Origin: Modestobacter sp.
Lineage (GTDB): Bacteria > Actinomycetota > Actinomycetes > Mycobacteriales > Geodermatophilaceae
Length of the DNA stretch: 12,092 bases
Assembly (NCBI GenBank): GCA_025965635.1
Contig: JAOPWO010000371.1
Coordinates: 1 to 12,092, forward strand
Direction of reading: 5' to 3'
This document shows, piece by piece, positions 6,160 to 12,092 of the stretch. The position numbers and the translations under genes are program-made. Every line of letters begins with the position of its first letter. Position 1 is the stretch's first letter. Under the pieces are notes generated by a model. That model was given only the letters and a program-made list of their open reading frames with translations. It had not been told where the DNA came from and did not search any database.

Positions 6160-7008
6160 TCAGGCGCGCTCGGCCGGTTCGGCGTGCTCCGTGGCGTCGT
6201 CGTCCGGGGTGTCCTTGAGGAACAGGTACCAGTAGGACGTGGCGACGAAGACGACGGCGCCGACCAGATTGCCGGCGCCGGCGAGCAGCCAGTTGACCAG
6301 GGTCTCGCCCCAGCCGACGTCGGGGACCCCGGCGAAGATGGCCGCGGGCAGGAAGAACATGTTGGCCACCACGTGGTCGAAGCCCATCGCCACGAACGCC
6401 ATGATGGGGAAGAACAGCGCCAGGATCTTGCCGGACACCGAGGTGGCGGCCAGGGACATCCACACGGCCAGGCAGACCAGCCAGTTGCAGCCGACACCGC
6501 GCAGGAACACCTGCCAGGCGGACTCGTGCAGCGCCTTGCCCTCGGCGATCGAGGCGAGCCGCTCGTAGGTGAGCAGCGGGCTGCCGGTGGCGTCGGCGTC
6601 GCCGATGACACCGGTCTGGACGGCGAGGAAGAACGCGACGAACAGCGCGCCGAGCAGGTTGCCCACCAGCACCAGTGTCAGGTTCGTGACCACGTCGACG
6701 CCGGTGATCTTGCCGCGCATGGCGCCGAGCGGGACCAGCATCATGTTGCCGGTGGCCAGGTCGGAGCCGGCGATGAGCACCAGCACCAGGCCGAGGGTGA
6801 AGGCCGCGCCCATGAACAGCGTGGGCAGCGTGCCCCACCGGGCGGGGTCCAGCCCGGAGGAGACGGTGATCGCGACCAGGGCGCCGAAGGCGATGTAGGC
6901 GCCGCCGAGGAACGAGCTGACGAGCACCCGGTCCCAGGTGCGGTGGGTCTTCTTCGACCCCGTCGCGGCGGCGACCTGGGCCATCTCCTGCGGTTCGCGA
7001 GCGGTCAT
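6160..7008 (-). CDS. Formate/nitrite transporter (FNT) family channel
   Basis: The 282-residue inner-membrane protein has the six hydrophobic segments of the FocA/NirC family, which form pentameric channels for formate, nitrite or hydrosulfide. Family signatures are GSDLATGNMMLVPLGAMRG in the second/third segment region (residues 81-99), NWLVCLAVWMS (175-185) and MGFDHVVANMFFLPAAI (208-224). His212 in this last block is the central pore histidine that protonates the anion. The acidic tail (DTPDDDATEHAEPAERA) is cytosolic. ATG 7008 is chosen because GGGAG precedes it and MTAREPQEMAQ gives a normal short N terminus; an upstream extension in the same frame looks non-coding. Neither nitrite reductase nor formate enzyme genes are visible nearby, so the substrate cannot be decided. 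The kinase upstream is separated by a hairpin, so it probably has its own promoter. Confidence 0.95.
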   Translation of the reverse strand: MTAREPQEMAQVAAATGSKKTHRTWDRVLVSSFLGGAYIAFGALVAITVSSGLDPARWGTLPTLFMGAAFTLGLVLVLIAGSDLATGNMMLVPLGAMRGKITGVDVVTNLTLVLVGNLLGALFVAFFLAVQTGVIGDADATGSPLLTYERLASIAEGKALHESAWQVFLRGVGCNWLVCLAVWMSLAATSVSGKILALFFPIMAFVAMGFDHVVANMFFLPAAIFAGVPDVGWGETLVNWLLAGAGNLVGAVVFVATSYWYLFLKDTPDDDATEHAEPAERA

Positions 7009-7105
7009 CGGAGCTCCCGGTGCGACACGGCGACGGTTGCGGGCAGTGTGCCCCGGGCGGCAAGGTGTCCGCAGCTCAGGACGCCCCGGAGCCCCTACCC
7101 CGTCA

Positions 7106-7125
7106 AGCCCCGGCGCTGCGGGGCT
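7106..7125 (-). terminator. Hairpin terminator after the PASTA kinase gene
   Basis: AGCCCCG (7106-7112) and CGGGGCT (7119-7125) make a perfect 7-bp stem with a 6-base loop. On the minus strand it starts 5 bases after the kinase stop and lies about 100 bases upstream of the channel gene start. No U tract follows. Confidence 0.55.
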
Positions 7126-7130
7126 GAAGC

Positions 7131-8699
<1,569 letters not shown>

Positions 8700-8960
8700 C
8701 ACCACGTCCCCTCCCTCTTCGCCGGCTGGCTGCCGACCTGTTCGACCACACCATCCCACCTGGCGGCGCGGAGGGCGCGGACCGCAGCGCGGCAGGCCGG
8801 GCGGACCGTGCTCACCGGTGGTTCCATGCTGGGTCCGCTGGCAGCACCACCGACCGGGGGTCGGCCGCAGGATGACCCATCCGGAAGGGCACACCGACCC
8901 CTGCCCGTCTCGGTCGCCTCCGACGGGCCGCCGTCCCCGGGCGGCGAGGGGAGCGACGTG
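8700..8960. other. Intergenic region upstream of the PASTA kinase
   Basis: This stretch must hold the kinase promoter on the minus strand, but I see no clear -35/-10 pair. GGGAGGGG next to the kinase start is its ribosome site. On the plus strand one frame stays open from ATG 8827 into the GAF remnant, but before 8961 its composition is not gene-like. No repeats or RNA genes were seen. Confidence 0.4.
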
Positions 8961-9237
8961 GTGCGTGGCGAGCTCGCCGGGGTGTCGCGACGGCGTGAGC
9001 AGTGGGCGCTCGAGCAGTCGCCGCAGGCGGCGGTCCAGCTGGTGGTCGAGACGGCCCGCGCCGCGGTCCCGGTCTCGGCGGTCGACCTGCGCGCAGAGCT
9101 CCGCTGGCCCGGCTCCACCCGCCGGGCGATGGACAAGGGGGCGATGAGCGTGCTCGCCGTGCCGACCCCGCGGCGGCCGCCGACAGGGCCGCCTTCGCGC
9201 TCTACAGCACGCGGGTCGACGGCCTGGACGCCCCGGC
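8961..9237 (+). pseudogene. Frameshifted, truncated GAF-domain protein remnant
   Basis: The plus frame from GTG 8961 reads WALEQSPQAAVQLVVETARAAVPVS, like the first helix of GAF domains in actinobacterial GAF/ANTAR regulators, and reaches MDKGAMSVLAVPT near 9140-9170, the usual central strand. The rest of the domain then appears in another plus frame: DRAAFALYSTRVDGLDAP (about 9181-9236), equal to the LGALNLYS...DAFD strand of GAF proteins. The frame change near 9165-9182 and the shortened middle, where the ligand-pocket part should be, show decay. The C-terminal output domain is missing, because the homology ends where the convergent gene ends (9241). GAF domains bind small molecules or light-sensing cofactors; this copy should be inactive. 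The call rests on motif memory only. Confidence 0.5.
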
Positions 9238-9240
9238 GGG

Positions 9241-9861
9241 TCAGGCGGCTGCCTGCACCGGGATCTCGGCCGTGGCGGCCTCCGCGAACAGCACGTGCAC
9301 CTGCTCGTCGTCCTGCTCGGGGGTGTCGATGAGCTCGGTGGCCGGCTCGACGATCGCGGCGGCGGAGACCAGGACGACGGGAAGCTCGACGGCGGTCAGC
9401 GCTTCGGGCGACACCGTCACCGGGACGTCCACGGGAGCCTCGACGGGCGCCTCGACGGCGACCTCCGCCGGCGCCGCGACGGCCACGGGGGCCATCGGCA
9501 GCATCGCGGGCTCCTCGGCCAGCAGCACCGGCGCCATCGGCAGCATCGCGGGCTCCTCGGCCAGCAGTACGGGGGCCATCGGCAGCATCGCAGGCTCCTC
9601 GGCCAGCAGCACCGGGGCCATCGGCTCGGCCGCAACGGCGGGGGTCACCGGCTCGGCTGGGACGGCCGGCTCGTCGGCCTCGACCGGGAGCGGGGTCATC
9701 GTCGGCAGCGCTGGGACGGACCGCACGGCGGGCGCCTCCCACAGCCGGGCCAGGAAGGCGAGGTGGGCCAGGCCCTCCTCATAGGTGCGCGCGATGGCGG
9801 TCAGGCACTCGGCCGTCTGGTCCTCGACCGAGACGTCCCCGTCGAATCCGAGAATGGTCAC
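9241..9861 (-). CDS. Hypothetical Pro/Ala/Val-rich protein with 14-residue tandem repeats
   Basis: I do not recognise this 206-residue protein. Residues 1-43 (ILGFDGDVSVEDQTAECLTAIARTYEEG, then LAHLAFLARLWEAP) look like a small helical domain. The remainder is acidic, low-complexity and rich in Pro, Ala, Val and Glu, with three identical copies of MAPVLLAEEPAMLP (residues 81-122) and a partial fourth. It then has EAPVEAPVDVPV-type spacing and a short end VHVLFAEAATAEIPVQAAA. There is no signal peptide or membrane segment. Codon third positions are strongly G/C, and all base changes between repeats are silent, so it is a translated protein. The start is uncertain: GTG 9861 gives the most compact N terminus but has no good ribosome site; GTG 9900 is an alternative. 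It converges with the GAF remnant. Confidence 0.68.
   Translation of the reverse strand: MTILGFDGDVSVEDQTAECLTAIARTYEEGLAHLAFLARLWEAPAVRSVPALPTMTPLPVEADEPAVPAEPVTPAVAAEPMAPVLLAEEPAMLPMAPVLLAEEPAMLPMAPVLLAEEPAMLPMAPVAVAAPAEVAVEAPVEAPVDVPVTVSPEALTAVELPVVLVSAAAIVEPATELIDTPEQDDEQVHVLFAEAATAEIPVQAAA
9496..9621 (-). repeat. Three 42-bp tandem repeats inside the hypothetical protein
   Basis: Three consecutive 42-bp units, each encoding MAPVLLAEEPAMLP, followed by a partial fourth (ATGGCC...). The units differ at about four bases, all at third codon positions. The sequence on the plus strand repeats GCCATCGGCAGCATCGC at 9491, 9533 and 9575. Confidence 0.92.
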
Positions 9862-9953
9862 GCCCCACTCATCGGCGCACCCCGGTGCGACCGTGACCAC
9901 GTCCGGCCATCGGGTTTTCGGCTGTCGCCGTCGCCGCGCCGCAGAGGCGTGGC

Positions 9954-10106
9954 TCAGCCGATCCGCAGCCCGCGCCGCCATGACTCGAAGTCGAGACTGT
10001 CGGTCTCCCGCAGCTCGACGTGCCACCACAGCTTCGCGCTCAGCGCGATGACCCCGGCCGAGGCCAACAGTGCCCACACGGTGAGCGCCCACATCCACCA
10101 GTCCAC
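9954..10106 (-). CDS. Small single-pass membrane protein, 50 residues
   Basis: A short minus-strand frame encodes VDWWMWALTVWALLASAG followed by VIALSAKLWWHVELRETDS and LDFESWRRGLRIG. It has one clear transmembrane helix of about 20 residues, a Trp-rich start (three of the first six residues) and a charged cytosolic tail with acidic then basic parts. GTG 10106 is supported by GCAGGGGGATCCG just upstream (AGGGGG, 5 bases spacing); ATG 10094 is a weaker in-frame choice. Its third positions are G/C-rich, the stop is clean and the hydropathy makes biological sense. I do not recognise a family. It is followed on the same strand, after 92 bases, by the repeat protein, and a 10-bp palindrome lies 26 bases before its start. 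It may be a small membrane-protein partner or stress protein; that is guesswork. Confidence 0.7.
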   Translation of the reverse strand: MDWWMWALTVWALLASAGVIALSAKLWWHVELRETDSLDFESWRRGLRIG

Positions 10107-10131
10107 CGGATCCCCCTGCGTTCAGCGGCGT

Positions 10132-10141
10132 TGTGATCACA
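10132..10141. promoter_or_regulatory. Perfect palindrome TGTGATCACA, possible operator
   Basis: A 10-bp perfect palindrome lies 26 bases upstream of the small membrane-protein start, in an AT-richer patch unlike its surroundings. On the minus strand TTGCGG, an 18-base gap and CACTGT just upstream could be a promoter, which would put the palindrome at the transcription start. The half-sites resemble CRP half-sites (TGTGA/TCACA), but without the 6-base spacer of a CRP site, so no regulator can be named. A palindrome of this length could also be chance. Confidence 0.3.
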
Positions 10142-10249
10142 CAGTGAAGGCGGAACGGATCGACCCGCAACGGCTGGCGAGCCGGGTCACCCGGACGAGC
10201 GGGGTGGCGGTCGAGGTCGGCCGGGATGTGGCCCGAAGCGGTGCTGCGG

Positions 10250-10639
10250 TCAGGCGGGGTGGCGGGCGCTGCGGCGCGCCGCGACAGCACAGCCGGCCGC
10301 GGCGGCGAGGGCCAGGCCACCGACGGCGTAGGGGAGGGGGTCGGCGTCGTCGGCGCTGCCGTCGCCGGCGGCGATCGCGCCGGCCGGGAGGGGGGCGACC
10401 TGCGGAACGGGCGGGGCAGCGGCCGGGGCGCCGGGGAACGCGTGGTCCTCGCAGGCGGTGCCGTTGTTGTTGCCGTCGAGTCCGTTCGGGTCGCTGGGGT
10501 CGGCCACCAGCACCGCCTGCGCCTGCGCCTGCGTCGGGAAGTCGGCGCAGTCGACGTCCGCGGCGAGCGCCGTCCCCGTCATCGGGACGGTCACGGCGGC
10601 GAACACGACGGCGACGGCGACGTGGGTGCGGAGACGCAT
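10250..10639 (-). CDS. Secreted Excalibur calcium-binding domain protein with C-terminal membrane anchor
   Basis: The 129-residue precursor starts with a signal peptide (MRLRTHVAVAVVFAAVTVPM, likely cut after ALA at residue 26). An Excalibur domain follows at about 28-64: VDCADFPTQAQAQAVLVAD, then PSDPNGLDGNNNGTACED. The two Cys and the EF-loop-like Asp/Asn positions are kept, although the usual D-x-D-x-D-G is D-G-N-N-N-G here, so calcium affinity may differ. A Pro/Ala-rich linker leads to LPYAV, a hydrophobic stretch (GGLALAAAAGCAVA) and an Arg-rich end (ARRSARHPA). That layout resembles a cell-wall sorting signal or a simple membrane anchor. The start is sure: GAGGAG six bases before ATG 10639. 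The function of Excalibur proteins is not settled; they are extracellular and often near nucleases or wall proteins. Confidence 0.92.
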   Translation of the reverse strand: MRLRTHVAVAVVFAAVTVPMTGTALAADVDCADFPTQAQAQAVLVADPSDPNGLDGNNNGTACEDHAFPGAPAAAPPVPQVAPLPAGAIAAGDGSADDADPLPYAVGGLALAAAAGCAVAARRSARHPA

Positions 10640-10774
10640 GCTTGCTCCTCGAACGAACAGGTGGGTCGCCGCCAGTCAGCCAGATCTGCACTGCGCGTGA
10701 CCAGGGGTGAACGGCGTGTCCGGCTTGGCGCGCCGGGCGGTGTTATCGCCGCGTGATCCTCGCCGGTCGGAGCT

Positions 10775-10804
10775 CCGGCCGGCGCACGGCGGTGCGCCGG
10801 CCGG
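10775..10804 (-). terminator. Strong hairpin terminator after the second ABM-like gene
   Basis: A perfect 13-bp stem, left arm 10775-10787 and right arm 10792-10804, closes a GGCG tetraloop. It starts 8 bases after the stop of the 11435-10812 gene on the minus strand. No U tract follows. It isolates the ABM-like gene from the Excalibur gene and is the best terminator in the window. Confidence 0.78.
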
Positions 10805-10811
10805 TGCCGGT

Positions 10812-11435
10812 TCAGGCCATCTCGGGAACGCGCAGGTGGTGGATGGCCAGGTCGAACTCCGCGGCCTCGGTGATCCGCGCGCCCGTTGCCGCCCCGAACT
10901 GCTCGCGCGCGGCCATCGACCGCTCCCGTGTCCCCTCCAGCGCCGCCCGGCTCTCCAGGGTGACCGCCCACGTGGCGTGGCCGGTGCCGCGGTCGACCAT
11001 CAGGCTGACGCTGCGGAAGCCGGGCGCGCCTTCCATGTTCGGCACCAGGTCCCGCCGGAAGGTGTCGATCATCTCGTCGAGGCGCTCCCGGTCGCACTCG
11101 GCCCGGATCACCCGCGTACAGGCGCCGTCGTCGGCCGGGTGCATGCGGTGCACGAGCGCGATCTCCCACTCCTCGACGTCGACCGTGTCGGCGCGCAGCA
11201 CCTCCGCCGCCTTGCTGCGCGAGTCGCGGACGCTCGCCGCGCTGGCCATCATCGCCTCCTTCGTCGCCCAGGCGGCGGTCACGATGCACCGGCCGCCCCC
11301 GCGGTCGGCGAGCATCGACATCCCGACGCACCCGCTCATGTTCTGCAGCATCGGCCAGATCGCGTCCCGGCAGTACTCGATGCCGTCATCGACCGCGCTG
11401 GGGTCGCCGCGCACGGTGGTGGTCCTGGCGTACAT
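10812..11435 (-). CDS. ABM-like protein with two dimeric alpha/beta-barrel domains (copy 2)
   Basis: The 207-residue paralogue of the 5485-4865 product. Domain 1 holds CVGMSMLADRGGGRCIVTAAW and domain 2 APGFRSVSLMVDRGTGHATWA, both with the G..S.(S/L).(V/L)DR..G strand-turn block. The C terminus is the same (HLRVPEMA) and the N terminus very close (MYARTTTVRGDP). The middle has diverged more: the short loop GGEPEVAEWEIARVHR of copy 1 reads ADTVDVEEWEIALVHR here. This copy has a Met- and Ala-rich first domain (ATKEAMMASAASVR). ATG 11435 is fixed by GGGAGGAGA upstream; longer in-frame extensions look non-coding. Like copy 1 it stands alone with its own strong terminator. No catalytic residue can be named, so oxygenase activity is not proven. 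Confidence 0.87.
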   Translation of the reverse strand: MYARTTTVRGDPSAVDDGIEYCRDAIWPMLQNMSGCVGMSMLADRGGGRCIVTAAWATKEAMMASAASVRDSRSKAAEVLRADTVDVEEWEIALVHRMHPADDGACTRVIRAECDRERLDEMIDTFRRDLVPNMEGAPGFRSVSLMVDRGTGHATWAVTLESRAALEGTRERSMAAREQFGAATGARITEAAEFDLAIHHLRVPEMA

Positions 11436-11503
11436 GCCAGTTCTCCTCCCTGGCGACGCCCCCACGGCATCGCCGCGATGGTCGACTGTCCTCGCCGGGA
11501 CCG

Positions 11504-11544
11504 GCCCGGACGACGTCCCCCGCCGTCGTGCCCCCCGTCCGGGC
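11504..11544 (-). other. Nested inverted repeats between sortase and ABM-like copy 2
   Basis: GCCCGGAC (11504-11511) and GTCCGGGC (11537-11544) are perfect 8-bp complements, and inside them ACGACG (11510-11515) pairs with CGTCGT (11524-11529); the two share two bases, so only one full set can form at once. It lies in the 232-base gap that must hold the end of the sortase transcript and the promoter of the ABM-like gene. It may be a sortase terminator or an operator. Confidence 0.3.
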
Positions 11545-11667
11545 GCGGTGCGGACTGCCCGCATCCCCGCGGCCACGCTCCGGCGCGTGCCGGCCGAGGC
11601 GGCTCAGCGTGACCACCGAGCGTGCTCTGCAGGCGGTGGGCTTTCGGTACAGAGGGCCCGGTGGGGG

Positions 11668-12092
11668 TCAGGTGGTGGCGGTGAGGGTGGCGAAGACGAT
11701 GACGTTCTTGCGGTAGTCGCCGGTGTCCTCGTCGAAGCTGCCGCCGCAGGTGATCAGTCGCAGGCCGGCGGTGTCGGTGTCTCCGTAGACGGCGTCGGTG
11801 GGGAATGCGTCCTTGTCGTGTTCCTCGACCCGGTCGACCCGGAAGGTGGCGGCGGTGCCGTCGGCGCGGTCGACCACGACCTGGTCGCCGGGGAGCAGTT
11901 CGCTCAGGCCGTAGAAGGCGCCGGGTTCGCCTTCCCAGTCGACGTGGCCGGCCAGCACCGCCGGGCCGGTCTCGCCCGGGGTGGGGCTGCGGTCGTACCA
12001 GCCGACCGGGTACGCGCCGGGCGGGACCTCCATCGAGCCGTCGCGCTCGAGCCCCAGCTCCATGATCGTCGAGGTGACGCCCAGCGCCGGGA
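11668..12092 (-). CDS. Class F sortase, C-terminal part (5' end outside window)
   Basis: The frame is open to the window edge and gives about 140 residues of a sortase catalytic domain. Sortases are membrane-anchored cysteine transpeptidases that cut a C-terminal sorting signal in secreted proteins and attach them to the cell wall. The catalytic His is in VLAGHVD, the Cys in LRLITCGGSFD, and the Arg in YRKNVIVFA. These spacings and the words LxAGHVD and ITCGG fit class F, the actinobacterial class without a dedicated pilus cluster. The N-terminal membrane anchor is missing because the gene begins past the window end. An in-frame ATG at 12063 is inside the domain (IMELGLERDGS), so it is not the start. 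A possible substrate, the Excalibur protein, lies about 1 kb downstream. Confidence 0.93.
   Translation of the reverse strand, partial: PALGVTSTIMELGLERDGSMEVPPGAYPVGWYDRSPTPGETGPAVLAGHVDWEGEPGAFYGLSELLPGDQVVVDRADGTAATFRVDRVEEHDKDAFPTDAVYGDTDTAGLRLITCGGSFDEDTGDYRKNVIVFATLTATT

Noticed and set aside
9471..9640. CRISPR array or mobile-element repeats
   Set aside because: The 42-bp units are directly adjacent with no spacers and are in frame within a coding region.
11436..11667. A tRNA or small RNA gene in the gap before the ABM-like copy 2
   Set aside because: No cloverleaf arms or conserved T-loop; only GC-rich inverted repeats are present.

Overview
The window is very GC-rich and its real genes have almost uniformly G/C third codon positions. 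The gene content (a Ser/Thr kinase with one PASTA repeat, a class F sortase, an Excalibur-domain protein, tandem-domain ABM-like proteins, and Shine-Dalgarno sites of the GGAGGAG type) points to a high-GC actinobacterium. Geodermatophilaceae or a close relative is my guess from the look of the proteins; no search was run.

Layout. At 1-1555 (+) is the 3' part of a large patatin-like lipase gene. At 1552-1966 (+) its stop overlaps the shrunken remnant of an ExeM/NucH-type extracellular nuclease. From 5485 down to 1985 (-) lies a run of minus-strand genes: a two-domain ABM-like protein closed by its own hairpin terminator, an orphan coding-like stretch with no usable start or stop, a glutathionyl-hydroquinone-reductase homologue, an EthD-like protein and a DUF6308-like protein. 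At 5765 a SnoaL-like gene is transcribed divergently and converges on a formate/nitrite channel gene (7008-6160, -). Upstream of the channel, on the same strand but separated by a hairpin, is the PASTA kinase (8699-7131, -).

From 8700 to 12092: a frameshifted GAF-domain remnant (+), a Pro/Ala/Val-rich protein with three identical 14-residue repeats (-), a 50-residue membrane protein (-), a secreted Excalibur protein (-), a strong hairpin terminator, a second copy of the ABM-like protein (-), and a class F sortase (-) cut by the window end.

How they may work together. Three dimeric alpha/beta-barrel proteins (two ABM-like, one EthD), the hydroquinone reductase and the SnoaL-like protein suggest handling of reactive or aromatic small molecules, but nothing shows one pathway. 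The Excalibur protein and sortase are cell-surface functions. I do not see a convincing new multi-gene system. The most unusual points are three decaying genes in 9 kb, the start-less and stop-less frame at about 4337-4822, silent-only divergence among the tandem repeats, and the small membrane protein with a palindrome just upstream.
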